A program made the translations under genes and the position numbers. Shown here piece by piece: positions 34,982-44,002 of a stretch of 64,000 nt of DNA. Numbering within the stretch: position 1 is the first letter of the stretch; each line of letters opens with the position of its first letter. Source of the stretch: Gemmatimonadaceae bacterium. Its GTDB lineage: Bacteria; Gemmatimonadota; Gemmatimonadetes; Gemmatimonadales; Gemmatimonadaceae. Location: contig JADLCY010000001.1 in NCBI GenBank assembly GCA_020846935.1, forward strand, positions 372,001 through 436,000, in the 5' to 3' direction. Under the pieces are notes generated by a model. It was not told the origin of the DNA, did no database searches, and worked only from the letters and a program-made list of their open reading frames with translations.

Positions 34982-35072
34982 CCGACGGGTGACCGGGTTG
35001 ATGGTTCCGAAATGTCTGGATCGACGGCCGAACTTGCTCGTGCGATCGCCCCATGCAAGGCGCTGTTGAACG

Positions 35073-36569
35073 CTACACGGCCGGACCGGAGCCCTCGACC
35101 CCGCGCACGCGGTTCCGCCCTTCCGCTTTCGCGCGGTAGAGCGCCTGGTCTGCGCCGGCAAGAAAGTCCTCGACGGTCTCCCAACCTACGGAGGGAAACG
35201 TGGCGACGCCGATACTCGCGGTGAGCTGGAGCGTCCCGCCCGCGCCACGGGAGAATGCATGGGCCTCGATCAGTTCACGCAATCGCTCGGCAAAGCGCAT
35301 CGCACCGTCGGTGCCGGTCTCCGGCAGCACGACCACGAACTCTTCGCCGCCGTACCGGGCCACGACGTCGACCGCGCGGACCGCCCCCTGCAGCAGGGAC
35401 GCCATCTCCATCAGCACGTCGTCGCCGACGAGGTGGCCGTGGTTGTCGTTGACCCGCTTGAAGTGGTCGAGGTCGATGAGCAGCAGCGACACCGCCGATT
35501 CGTACCGGCGAACGCGCCCCATTTCCGCGGCCAGCCGGTCGGTGAGCGCCCGCCGGTTGAGGACCTTGGTCAGCGGGTCGGTGAGCGCGAGCTGTTCGAG
35601 GCGACGATTGTCGGCGATGGTCATCTCCAGCACCTGCGCCCGCTGGACCGCGGCCACCGCCGCCTTGACGACCGTGTCCGCGAACTCCACGTCTTCGCGA
35701 CCGAGCGGTGGCTCGTTCACGCTGCGACGCAGAAAGAACACGCCGGCCTGCGTGGGCTCGAGGGCGAACGGCAGGGCGATGATCGACTGGATCGACACGC
35801 GCGTGCCCTCGCGCTTCCAGCGTTCGCGCACCTCGCTGTAGAGCGGGCTGGTCCGCACGTCCTCCACGAGCACGGGCCGGCCGCTTTCGAGCGCGGCGCG
35901 AATCTCGGGGTAGCGATCGAGTTCGAGTTCGAGCGTGCCTTCCACCGCGGTCTCGAACGCCGTGGCCACGACGCGCGGCCGCTCACCGTCGCGTGCGAGA
36001 ATCACCGAGCAGTGCGTGAGTTCGAGGGCACGCGCGACGCGCCGGGCGAGGAGGTGATAGATCTCGTCCGACGACAGGTCGTTGGTGACGTCGTGCAGGA
36101 TGTCCACCAGCTTGCGACGGTTCTCGGCTTCTTCGCGCACCCGCTCCAGCTCGCGTTCCACCGAATGCAGGGCGTCGTTGGCCGATCGCAGGATGGTGCG
36201 CATGCGCAGCTGCGCCTGGATACGGGCCAGCAGTTCCTTGACCCGGAACGGCTTCTTGACGAAGTCGGCGGCGCCGAGTCCGAGCGTCCGAACCGCGGCC
36301 TCCTCGGGCGGGAGGCTGGAGACCATCAGCACCGGGATGTCGCGCCAGCGGGCGTCGGCCTTGATGCGTTCGAGGATCTGATAGCCGTCGGCGTCGGGGA
36401 ACATGACATCGAGCAGCACCAGGTCTGCGGTGCGCTCTTCGAGCAGGTCGAGGACCTTGCTCCCTTCGCGCGCCGACGCAACGTCGTAGCCGTGCTCCTT
36501 GAGCACCCACGACATCGTCTGGAGGATCGACGCGTCGTCGTCGGCGATCAGGATGCGCGCGTTAGGCAT
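35073..36569 (-). CDS. response regulator with REC, GAF and GGDEF domains (diguanylate cyclase)
   Basis: The 498-residue cytoplasmic protein reads REC (1 to 120; acidic pocket DDD 10 to 12, phospho-acceptor Asp54, Lys in VKKPF), a coiled linker, GAF (about 165 to 315), and GGDEF (325 to 490). The cyclase motif is GGEEF at 407 to 411, an active variant. The inhibitory RxxD is present at 398 to 401, exactly five residues before it, so product feedback is likely. It makes cyclic di-GMP in response to phosphorylation and a GAF ligand. ATG 36569 overlaps the preceding dehydratase stop by 8 bases. No cognate kinase is adjacent. Confidence 0.93.
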   Translation of the reverse strand: MPNARILIADDDASILQTMSWVLKEHGYDVASAREGSKVLDLLEERTADLVLLDVMFPDADGYQILERIKADARWRDIPVLMVSSLPPEEAAVRTLGLGAADFVKKPFRVKELLARIQAQLRMRTILRSANDALHSVERELERVREEAENRRKLVDILHDVTNDLSSDEIYHLLARRVARALELTHCSVILARDGERPRVVATAFETAVEGTLELELDRYPEIRAALESGRPVLVEDVRTSPLYSEVRERWKREGTRVSIQSIIALPFALEPTQAGVFFLRRSVNEPPLGREDVEFADTVVKAAVAAVQRAQVLEMTIADNRRLEQLALTDPLTKVLNRRALTDRLAAEMGRVRRYESAVSLLLIDLDHFKRVNDNHGHLVGDDVLMEMASLLQGAVRAVDVVARYGGEEFVVVLPETGTDGAMRFAERLRELIEAHAFSRGAGGTLQLTASIGVATFPSVGWETVEDFLAGADQALYRAKAEGRNRVRGVEGSGPAV

Positions 36570-37533
36570 TGCCCAGCAACTCCTGCAGGCCGCCCCACTC
36601 GATGTTGCCGCCGGAGAGGATGCAGACCGTTCGGGCCGTGGGCGCGACGCGACCTTCGCGCAGCGCGGCCACCGTGATCGCCCCGCTCGGCTCGGCCACG
36701 AGCTTCGCGCGGTCGAGCAGGGAGCGCACCGCGTCGCGAATGGCGCCCTCGCTCACCGTGACGACGTCGTCGACGTAGGCCTGGTGATGCGCAAAAGGCA
36801 GGGTGCCGACGCGCACGGCCATGAGGCCATCGGCGATGCTGGACGTCGATTCGAGCGTCACGGGCTCTCCGGCGAGTCGGGCACGGGAGAGTTTGGGCGC
36901 GCCTTCGGGCTCGACGCCCACGACGCGGGCGCGAGGCAGGAGCAGCTTGACGGCCGCGGCCACGCCGGAGCTGAGTCCTCCGCCACCGACCGGCACGAGC
37001 ACCTGATCGACCTCGGGGAAGTCCTCCACGATCTCCACGCCCGTGGTCCCCTGCCCTGCGATGATCCACGGGTGGTCATAGGGCGGCACCAGCACGAACC
37101 CGTGCTGGTCCACGAGTTCCTGCGCGCGGTCCGCCCGGTGCTTCGTGTTCGTTCCGGCCAGCTCGATGGCTGCGCCCAGCCGCTCGGCGCCGCCTCGCTT
37201 GGCGGCCGTCACGGTGGTGGGCATGACGACCGTGGCCTTGACCCCGAACAGTCGCGCTGCGAGGGCGACCGCCTGGGCATGGTTGCCCGACGACGGCGCG
37301 ATGACGCCGCGCGCGCGATCGGCCGGCGCGAGTCGCGACAGGAAGTGGTACGCTCCCCGAAACTTGAAGGCCCCGCCGCGCTGCAGCATCTCCGGCTTGA
37401 GCCAGATCGGAGTTCCCGCAACCTCGAACGGCAGCAGCGGCGTGCGGACCGCCACACCAGCCAGCGTCGCGGCGGCGGTGCGCAGATCCTGCTCCGAAAC
37501 GAGGGTCGCCGAGGGTTCGAGCTGGGTCGCCAT
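36562..37533 (-). CDS. threonine ammonia-lyase-like PLP enzyme without ACT domain
   Basis: The 323-residue fold-type II PLP enzyme has Schiff-base Lys57 in GGAFKFRGAY, the substrate loop SSGNHAQAVA and the phosphate loop PVGGGGLSSG. It matches catabolic threonine dehydratase and serine racemase, converting L-threonine or serine to ammonia plus the oxo-acid. The ACT regulatory domain of biosynthetic IlvA is missing. ATG 37533 is preferred over an upstream GTG that would add 11 residues. Its stop TAA lies inside a GCCTAAC word overlapping the next gene's start. It is a distant paralogue of the dehydratase at 3.2 kb. Confidence 0.88.
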   Translation of the reverse strand: MATQLEPSATLVSEQDLRTAAATLAGVAVRTPLLPFEVAGTPIWLKPEMLQRGGAFKFRGAYHFLSRLAPADRARGVIAPSSGNHAQAVALAARLFGVKATVVMPTTVTAAKRGGAERLGAAIELAGTNTKHRADRAQELVDQHGFVLVPPYDHPWIIAGQGTTGVEIVEDFPEVDQVLVPVGGGGLSSGVAAAVKLLLPRARVVGVEPEGAPKLSRARLAGEPVTLESTSSIADGLMAVRVGTLPFAHHQAYVDDVVTVSEGAIRDAVRSLLDRAKLVAEPSGAITVAALREGRVAPTARTVCILSGGNIEWGGLQELLGNA

Positions 37534-37631
37534 GAAGAAGTCGTAAGATGTGTAAGCTCGTGTCACACTGCGCGATGGCGCATTGCGTGGGTGGCCGGAA
37601 ATATCACGCGCGAGCCCCCACGCTCGTAGGC

Positions 37632-37659
37632 TTGCGGAATCCGCCTACAGGCGTACGAT
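37632..37659 (+). promoter_or_regulatory. promoter candidate with palindrome before the SusC-like gene
   Basis: TTGCGG (37632) and TACGAT (37654) are spaced by 16 bases. The spacer contains the inverted repeat CGCCT-AC-AGGCG (37642 to 37653), which could be an operator. The divergent gene is the threonine ammonia-lyase-like enzyme. The match to sigma70 elements is partial. Confidence 0.35.
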
Positions 37660-37718
37660 CTCCCCGTCTGCCCCCGAAAACCGGGCCTACGCGGGCCCAA
37701 CAAACCCAGGAGGTGCAT

Positions 37719-40700
37719 GTGTCTCCTTTCGCGTTGAGGCGTTGGGGAGGTACGGCGTTGCTGATGGCCGGGGTACTGCTGACCAGCCGCGCGGCCCAGG
37801 CGCAGCAGGGCACCGTGAGCGGTCGGGTCACGGCCCAGGAGTCGGCGGAACCGCTCAGTGACGTTCGCGTCCTGGTCGTTGGCACGACCGTGTTCGCGAT
37901 CACGAATGCCGAGGGAAGGTTCACGCTGCGCAATGTACCTCCCGGCTCGCACGAGGTTCGGGTGTTGCGCGTAGGCTACGTCGAGCAGAAGAAGCGCGTG
38001 GCCGTGACGGGTGGCCAGTCGGCCACGCTGGACTTCGCGCTCGATCGCGCGGTGATCCAGCTGCAGGAGGTTGTCACCACCGCGACCGGCGAATCGCGCA
38101 AGGTCGAGCTGGGCAACACCGTCGCCACGATCGACGTGGCGAAGAAGCTCGAGGATGCGCCGATCAAGAACATGGGCGACCTCCTCGTGGCCAAGGCGCC
38201 CGGGGTGCAGGTGCTGCCAGCCAACATGACCGGCGGCGGCTCCCGCGTGCGGATCCGCGGCACCAACTCGATTTCGCTGAACAACGACCCGATCTACATC
38301 ATCGATGGCGTGCGCATGACGTCGAACAGCAGCTCGACGGGCATCGGCGTCGGCGGAACGTCGCCAAGTCGCGTGAACGACATCAACCCCGAGGACATCG
38401 AGAACATCGAGGTCGTCAAGGGGCCGTCGGCGGCGACGCTCTACGGTACCGACGCCGCGAACGGCGTGATCGTGATCACGACGCGCAAGGGCCGCGCGGG
38501 TCGGCCGGTGTGGTCGGTGTATGGTGACTACGGCCTGATCCAGGACCGCAACACCTATCCGACGATGTACGCGATCCTCGGCAAGTCGCCGGGCTCGACG
38601 ACGCAGCGCAAGTGCCTGCTCAAGGAAGTGGCACTCAACCAGTGCGTGGTGGACAGCACCACGTCGCTCAACGTCTTCGAGGAAGACGATCTGTCGCCCA
38701 TCGGTGACGGGTCCCGTGGCCAGCTCGGCGGGCAGATCTCGGGCGGCACGGATCTCTTTCGTTTCTTCGTTGGCGGCGACTTCGAGCGCGAGACGGGTCC
38801 GTTCCAGTTCCCGGAGTTCGACCGCAAGCGCTTTGCGGCGTCGCAGATCGACATCCGTGACGAATGGGATCGGCCGAACCTGCTCACGAAGGGCTCGTAT
38901 CGGGCCAACCTGAACCTCGCCCCGCACTCGAGCGTGGACGTGTCGGTGCAGGCCGGCTACACCAAGATGGACCAGCGCCTGCCGCAGGTGGACAACAATG
39001 TGAACAGCTTCTGGTACAACGGGACGGTGGGTCCCGGCTTCCGCGGCCCTGGCCCCGGGTACACGGGCATCGGCTCACTGGGTCAGAAGCTCCAGGGGTA
39101 CGCAGGTTACACGCCCGGAGACATCTATCAGTTCACCACCACTCAGGGCGTGGATCGCTTCATCGGCAGCACCAACGCCAACTGGCGCCCCACGTCGTGG
39201 CTGCAGAACCGCGCCGACTTCGGGGTCGACTTCACCGATCGGCTCGACTTTGGCCTCTGCCGGTTCTCCGAGTGCTCCGATTTCGGCACGAACCGACTGG
39301 GCCGCGCCAACGACGTGCGCGCCAATCTGCGCAACATCACGGCCAATCTCGGGAGCACGGCCAACTTCACGCCGATGCCGTGGCTCAACCTCAAGACCAC
39401 AGTGGGCGCGCAGTTCGTGAACTACCAGATCACCCAGAGCCAGGCGCAGGGGTCGACGCTGCCGCCGGGAGCGCAGACGCCGTCCGCAGGTTCGATCCCG
39501 CTCGTGGGGTCGGCGACGCAGCTGCAGAAGACGCTTGGGCTGTTCATCGAGCAGGGCGCCGCATTCAACGACCGCATGTTCCTCACCGCGGCCGTGCGCA
39601 CCGACCAGAACAGCGCGTTCGGTACGAACTTCCAGCGTGTGTACTACCCCAAGGTCTCCGGGTCGTGGGTGCTGTCGGACGAGAGCTTCTTCCCCAAGGC
39701 GAGCTGGCTGGACCAGTTCCGTTTCCGGGCAGCGATGGGGTCGTCCGGCGTGCAGCCCGGGCCGAACGACGCCGACCGGACCTTCTCGGTGACAACGACG
39801 AACATCGCGTCAGCCGACGTGGGCGGGCTCCGCTCCAATCAGCTCGGCAACGCCGACCTCAAGCCGGAGCGTTCCACCGAGTTCGAGACCGGCATCGACT
39901 CGCGCCTGTTCGGCGGCCGCGTGAACTGGGAGATCACGTACTATCGCAAGCAGACCAAGGACGCGCTCATCGCCATGCCGATCGCGCCGTCGTCGGGCGC
40001 GGCGGTGACGTCGCAACTCACCAACCTGGGCGCGGTGAAGAACTGGGGCTGGGAGAACCTGCTCACAGCCCAGCTCTTCGATCGTCGCAACCTCTCGTGG
40101 GACATGACGTTCAACCTGTCCCACAACAGCAACGAATTGCTGACGCTGGGCAACGACGCCACGGGCAAGCCGATTCCCACCATCGGCACGGGCAACACGC
40201 GCCAGGCCGAGGGCTATCCGCTCAACAGCGTCTGGACGCGCCGATACAAGTTCAGCGACGCCAATGGCGACAAGATCATCGTGCCCGACGAGGTGACGGT
40301 CGACACGGCCTTCACGTACCTGGGCTATCAACAGCCCCGCCTCGAGCTGTCGATCGTGAACGGCATCGACCTGTTCAACCGTCGGCTCCGCATCACGTCG
40401 CTGCTCGACCACAAGAGCGGCTACATCGTGCTGAACAACGAGCAGTCATTCCTGTGTCAGCAGAGCACGTCGTGCCCCGCCACGTCGACGCTCAACCCGT
40501 CGCTCTTCCTGCAGGCCCGCACGATCGCGCTGCGCGACGGCACGCGCGTCGCCGGTGCCGTGTACACGACGAACGACGGCTTCTACGAAGCGCCGAACTT
40601 CTGGCGTCTGCGCGAAGTGGCGCTGGCCTACACGTTCGCGGACGACGTCGCGCAGCGGTTCTTCAAGGTGCGCGGCGCCAGCATCAATGTCGCCGCCCGC

Positions 40701-40832
40701 AACCTGAAGATCTGGACGGACTGGACGGGCGTGGATCCCGAGCAGAACTACAGCCAGGGCGACACGCAGGCCACGCTCCTGACCGCCGGCCCGCCGATGT
40801 ACATCACCGCTCGCTTCAACTTCCGCTTCTAA
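37719..40832 (+). CDS. SusC/RagA-type TonB-dependent outer-membrane transporter
   Basis: The 1037-residue outer-membrane protein has a signal peptide ending AAQAQ, a carboxypeptidase-like regulatory domain (TVSGRVTAQESAEPLSDVRV to about residue 100), the plug (VRIRGTNSISLNNDPIYIIDG, IEVVKGPSAATLYGTDAANG) and a long 22-strand barrel ending in Phe. Together with the SusD-like lipoprotein it would import a large ligand (glycan or peptide) with TonB energy. GTG 37719 is chosen because AGGAGG lies five bases before it; the earlier GTG at 37713 is too close. No glycoside hydrolase, regulator or anti-sigma gene sits with it, so the ligand cannot be inferred. Confidence 0.95.
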   Translation: MSPFALRRWGGTALLMAGVLLTSRAAQAQQGTVSGRVTAQESAEPLSDVRVLVVGTTVFAITNAEGRFTLRNVPPGSHEVRVLRVGYVEQKKRVAVTGGQSATLDFALDRAVIQLQEVVTTATGESRKVELGNTVATIDVAKKLEDAPIKNMGDLLVAKAPGVQVLPANMTGGGSRVRIRGTNSISLNNDPIYIIDGVRMTSNSSSTGIGVGGTSPSRVNDINPEDIENIEVVKGPSAATLYGTDAANGVIVITTRKGRAGRPVWSVYGDYGLIQDRNTYPTMYAILGKSPGSTTQRKCLLKEVALNQCVVDSTTSLNVFEEDDLSPIGDGSRGQLGGQISGGTDLFRFFVGGDFERETGPFQFPEFDRKRFAASQIDIRDEWDRPNLLTKGSYRANLNLAPHSSVDVSVQAGYTKMDQRLPQVDNNVNSFWYNGTVGPGFRGPGPGYTGIGSLGQKLQGYAGYTPGDIYQFTTTQGVDRFIGSTNANWRPTSWLQNRADFGVDFTDRLDFGLCRFSECSDFGTNRLGRANDVRANLRNITANLGSTANFTPMPWLNLKTTVGAQFVNYQITQSQAQGSTLPPGAQTPSAGSIPLVGSATQLQKTLGLFIEQGAAFNDRMFLTAAVRTDQNSAFGTNFQRVYYPKVSGSWVLSDESFFPKASWLDQFRFRAAMGSSGVQPGPNDADRTFSVTTTNIASADVGGLRSNQLGNADLKPERSTEFETGIDSRLFGGRVNWEITYYRKQTKDALIAMPIAPSSGAAVTSQLTNLGAVKNWGWENLLTAQLFDRRNLSWDMTFNLSHNSNELLTLGNDATGKPIPTIGTGNTRQAEGYPLNSVWTRRYKFSDANGDKIIVPDEVTVDTAFTYLGYQQPRLELSIVNGIDLFNRRLRITSLLDHKSGYIVLNNEQSFLCQQSTSCPATSTLNPSLFLQARTIALRDGTRVAGAVYTTNDGFYEAPNFWRLREVALAYTFADDVAQRFFKVRGASINVAARNLKIWTDWTGVDPEQNYSQGDTQATLLTAGPPMYITARFNFRF

Positions 40833-40854
40833 CCTCACCCGAACCGACACTCAT

Positions 40855-42249
40855 ATGCACAGCATGATTTGCCGGGCTCGGACGTGGACCTGGGCCCTCG
40901 CACTCGCAGCCGTCGCCCCGATGACCGGGTGCAGCAGCCTGCGGGAAGACCTGCTGAAGGCAGACGACCCCGACATCATTTCGCCGGACGCCGTCAAGTC
41001 GGCAGCTGGCGCCGACGCGTTGCGCCTGGGCGCGCTGAGCCGCTTGCGCGACGTCGGCCCCGGCGGCGGCGGCAGCAACGGCACCGCCTGGACGCAGGGC
41101 GGGCTCCTCGTCGACGAATGGAAATCGGCCAATACCTTCTTCCAGCACAACGAGACCGACGAACGCAAGGTGCAGGACAACAACTCGGTCGTGCTCGCGA
41201 TGCTCCGCGATGCCTATCGCGCACGCACCTCGGCGCGCGAAGCCATCAACGGGCTGCGCGAGTTCAAGCCGTCCCCCGCGTCGAACATCGGACAGATGTA
41301 CTTCGCAACGGCCTTCGCCGAGATGACGCTGGCGGAGAACTTCTGCAATGGCACGCCACTCGGTGACGCGTCGACGGGGGCGATCGAATACGGTCCGCCC
41401 CTGAGCAACCAGGCCGTGTTCACCCTCGCCCTGGCCCACGCGGACAGCGGGCTCGCGCTCGCCACCGCAACCGACGCGGCGACGGTGGCAATCAACAACC
41501 AGCTGCGGGTGCTCAAGGGTCGCATCCTGATCAACCTCGGTCGCTTCACCGACGTGACCGCGGTCGTATCAAGCGTCCCCACGAGCTTCATCTTCAACGC
41601 GACGTTTGCCCTCACGTCCGGCGACAACGCGGTCTGGAGCATGAACACCAACCAGAAGCGATTCGTCGTTGGTGACAGCGTCGACCCCGCCGGCCGCATC
41701 GCGAACGCCATCCCCTTCGTGTCAGCACGCGACCCCCGCGTGCCGACCCAGGGGAGTTCCACCGGCACGTCGTCGCAGGGACGTGGGTTCGACAACTTCA
41801 CCAACATGGTCCGTCAGGACGTCTTCCAGCGTTCCGATGCCATACCCTACGTCTCGGGCATCGATGCACGGCTGCAGGAGGCCGAGGTGCTCCTCCGCGC
41901 GGACAACTACACCGGCATGTTGGCGATCCTGAACGCGCTGCGCGCTTCACCGCAGAGCCTCGGGACCATCAGCACTCCGGCCATGGCTGCCCTGCCACTG
42001 CCGGCAACCCGGGATGCCGCGATCAACCTCTACTTCCGCGAGAAGGCGTTCTGGACGTTCAGCCGCGGTCAGCGACTGCCGGACCTGCGCCGACTCGTCA
42101 GGCAGTACGGGCGTACCGAACCACAGGTCTTCCCGACCGGCACGTTCTTCAAGACCAACCAGCCCTACGGAGACGCCGTGAACTTCCCCGTCATGCGCGA
42201 GGAGCTGGCAAATCCGAACTTCACCGGCTGCACCGACAGAAAGGCCTGA
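40855..42249 (+). CDS. SusD/RagB-like surface lipoprotein
   Basis: The 464-residue lipoprotein has its lipobox ending at Cys26 (APMTGCSS). It is followed by a helical, TPR-like solenoid typical of SusD: an N-terminal D.ISPDAVKS motif, ARTSAREAING and the C-terminal INLYFREKAFWTFSRGQRLPDLRRLVRQ block. It sits on the outer surface above the SusC channel and helps capture the ligand. It starts 22 bases after the transporter stop, so the pair is one operon. A 15-bp hairpin follows the stop. Confidence 0.9.
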   Translation: MHSMICRARTWTWALALAAVAPMTGCSSLREDLLKADDPDIISPDAVKSAAGADALRLGALSRLRDVGPGGGGSNGTAWTQGGLLVDEWKSANTFFQHNETDERKVQDNNSVVLAMLRDAYRARTSAREAINGLREFKPSPASNIGQMYFATAFAEMTLAENFCNGTPLGDASTGAIEYGPPLSNQAVFTLALAHADSGLALATATDAATVAINNQLRVLKGRILINLGRFTDVTAVVSSVPTSFIFNATFALTSGDNAVWSMNTNQKRFVVGDSVDPAGRIANAIPFVSARDPRVPTQGSSTGTSSQGRGFDNFTNMVRQDVFQRSDAIPYVSGIDARLQEAEVLLRADNYTGMLAILNALRASPQSLGTISTPAMAALPLPATRDAAINLYFREKAFWTFSRGQRLPDLRRLVRQYGRTEPQVFPTGTFFKTNQPYGDAVNFPVMREELANPNFTGCTDRKA

Positions 42250-42264
42250 TCGATCCGCTCACGG

Positions 42265-42295
42265 CCCCCCGGTTCGTCGTCGACGAGCCGGGGGG
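42265..42295. terminator. bidirectional terminator between SusD-like and ECF42 genes
   Basis: A near-perfect 15-bp inverted repeat (CCCCCCGG..CGTCG with ..CCGGGGGG, one G-T pair) lies in the 78-base convergent spacer, followed by a T-rich stretch (TTCGTGTTT) on the plus strand. Confidence 0.75.
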
Positions 42296-42327
42296 TTCGT
42301 GTTTCCCGCCGCGGCCTCCGCGACCCC

Positions 42328-43578
42328 TCAGGATTCTCGGAGCTGCCGCAGCGCTTCCTCCACGAACCGCCGCTCGGGCGCCTGCGTGGCAAGCGGCCAC
42401 GCGCGTTCGTACGCCTCGATCGCCTCGTCGCGACGCCCTAAGCGCCGCAACAGCTGCGCGCGCGCCGTATGCGCGTGCAGGTACCCGGCGAGCTCTCCGC
42501 GCGCCAGGATCGTGTCGATCATCGCGAGACCAACGCCCGGACCGCTCGCCATCGCATAGGCCGCCGCGCGATTCAACTCCACGATCGGGGTGCGCGCGAC
42601 GCGCCACAACACGTCATACAGGGCCGCGATCTGCGGCCAGTCGGTCTCGGCGGCCATGCGAGCCTCGGCGTGCACGGCAGCAATCGAAGCCTGCAGCGCG
42701 AACGCCCCGATCCGCCCACTGCCCAGCGCCTGCCTGACGAGGACGAGCCCTTCGTTGATCTGCGGGCGATGCCATCGGGCACGATCCTGATCCTCGAGCA
42801 ACACGAGGTCGCCGCGGGGGCCTGTGCGTGCGTCGCGTCGGGCGTCGTGCAACAACATGAGCGCGAGCAGACCGCGCACCTCGCTATCGTCGAGCAGTTC
42901 GAGAAGCAGACGGCCGAGCCGGATCGCCTCCCCGGCGAGGTCCGCCCGCGTGATCTCCGCCCCGAACGACGCCGAGTAGGCCTCGTTGAAGACGAGATAG
43001 ATCACGTGGAGCACCGCGTCGAGGCGTTCCGGCAACTCGGAGCGACCAGGCACCGCATACGGGATGCGCGCATCGCGGATCTTGTTCTTTGCGCGAACGA
43101 TGCGCTGCGCGAGCGTCGGCGTCGGCACGAGATACGCGCGGGCAATCTCCTCGGTCGTGAGTCCGCACACCGTGCGCAGCGTGAGCGGCACCTGTGCCTC
43201 CAGCGCCAGGGCGGGGTGGCAACACGTGAAGATCAGGCGAAGCCGGTCGTCGTCCACGCCATCGTCGATGAGGTCGGGCTGCCGCGCCTGGGACTCGAGC
43301 TCGCGCGCGACCTCCGAGAGCCGCGCGTCCCACGCCGCGCGTCGACGGACGTGGTCGATGGCCTTGAAGCGCCCCGCAGACACGAGCCAGGCGCGCGGGT
43401 TCGCGGGAATGCCGTCCCGCGGCCAGCGATCGCACGCGGCCACGAACGCCTCGTGGAGCGCCTCTTCGGCGAGGTCAAAGTCCCGCAGCAGGCGGATGAG
43501 CGTCGCAAGGACCCGGCGCGACTCGGATCGATAGATCGCGTCGATCCGGTCGCGCAGGTCACTGGGGGTTTCGGTCAC
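42328..43578 (-). CDS. ECF42-type RNA polymerase sigma factor with C-terminal helical extension
   Basis: The 416-residue protein is twice the length of a normal ECF sigma. Region 2 (residues 10 to 80: LIRLLRDFDLAEEALHEAF, WLVSAGRFKAIDHVRR) and region 4 (about 110 to 180: VPLTLRTVCGLTTEEIARAYL, TLAQRIVRAKNKIRDARIP) recognise the promoter. The remaining 220 residues are Ala/Leu/Arg-rich helices like the TPR-type extension of the ECF42 group, ending in repeats around LHAHTARAQLLRRLGRRDEAIEAYERA. ECF42 sigma factors are accompanied by DGPF (YCII) proteins, as here. GTG 43578 overlaps the DGPF stop as GTGA. No anti-sigma gene is present; the extension is thought to regulate activity. Confidence 0.92.
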   Translation of the reverse strand: MTETPSDLRDRIDAIYRSESRRVLATLIRLLRDFDLAEEALHEAFVAACDRWPRDGIPANPRAWLVSAGRFKAIDHVRRRAAWDARLSEVARELESQARQPDLIDDGVDDDRLRLIFTCCHPALALEAQVPLTLRTVCGLTTEEIARAYLVPTPTLAQRIVRAKNKIRDARIPYAVPGRSELPERLDAVLHVIYLVFNEAYSASFGAEITRADLAGEAIRLGRLLLELLDDSEVRGLLALMLLHDARRDARTGPRGDLVLLEDQDRARWHRPQINEGLVLVRQALGSGRIGAFALQASIAAVHAEARMAAETDWPQIAALYDVLWRVARTPIVELNRAAAYAMASGPGVGLAMIDTILARGELAGYLHAHTARAQLLRRLGRRDEAIEAYERAWPLATQAPERRFVEEALRQLRES

Positions 43579-43934
43579 TGCATCGTGCTGAAGTCGATGA
43601 TGGGGCGCACCTCGACGCAGCCGTAGCGCGCCCCGGGGATCCGCGACCCCACCTGGATCGCCTCGTTCAGGTCCTTTGCCTCGACCAGGTAGTAGCCGCC
43701 CAGCTGCTCCTTGGTCTCGGCGAACGGACCATCGGTCGTTTGCACCTTGCCGTTGCGGACCCGGACCGTGGTGGCCGACGACGTCGGCTGGAGGGCTTCA
43801 CCGCCGAGGAGGTGTCCCGTCTTCTTGATATCCTCGGTGAAGGTGAAGTACTCGCCGAAGATGGCGTCCATCTCTTCCTTGGGCACGGCGGCGGCCGCGG
43901 CTTCGTTTTCGTAGATGAGGCAGAGGTACTTCAT
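43575..43934 (-). CDS. DGPF/YCII-domain protein paired with the ECF42 sigma factor
   Basis: The 119-residue protein starts MKYLCLIYENE and carries the family signature TTDGPFAETKEQLGGYYLVEA, a ferredoxin-like YCII fold. DGPF proteins are consistently encoded with ECF42 sigma factors and are their targets; their biochemical role is not settled. ATG 43934 has CGGAG 8 bases upstream. Its own promoter carries the reported ECF42 target pattern (see the adjacent site), which implies the sigma factor drives its own operon. Confidence 0.92.
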   Translation of the reverse strand: MKYLCLIYENEAAAAAVPKEEMDAIFGEYFTFTEDIKKTGHLLGGEALQPTSSATTVRVRNGKVQTTDGPFAETKEQLGGYYLVEAKDLNEAIQVGSRIPGARYGCVEVRPIIDFSTMQ

Positions 43935-43963
43935 GGTTGGCTCCGGTGAAGGGTTCGAGAGTG

Positions 43964-43990
43964 GTCGAACGGGATGTCGGGGAATCGACA
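43964..43990 (-). promoter_or_regulatory. ECF42-type autoregulatory promoter
   Basis: On the minus strand, TGTCGA (43990 to 43985) is followed after exactly 17 bases by CGAC (43967 to 43964). From memory, the pattern reported for ECF42 targets is TGTCGA at -35 and CGAC or CGTC at -10. The predicted start of transcription is about 20 to 25 bases before the DGPF ATG, leaving room for the CGGAG ribosome site. Confidence 0.6.
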
Positions 43991-44002
43991 GGTGGACGGC
44001 TT

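Noticed and set aside
35259-36677. Open frame antisense to the GGDEF regulator
   Set aside because: The REC-GAF-GGDEF protein with all active residues is on the other strand; this frame has no homology signal.
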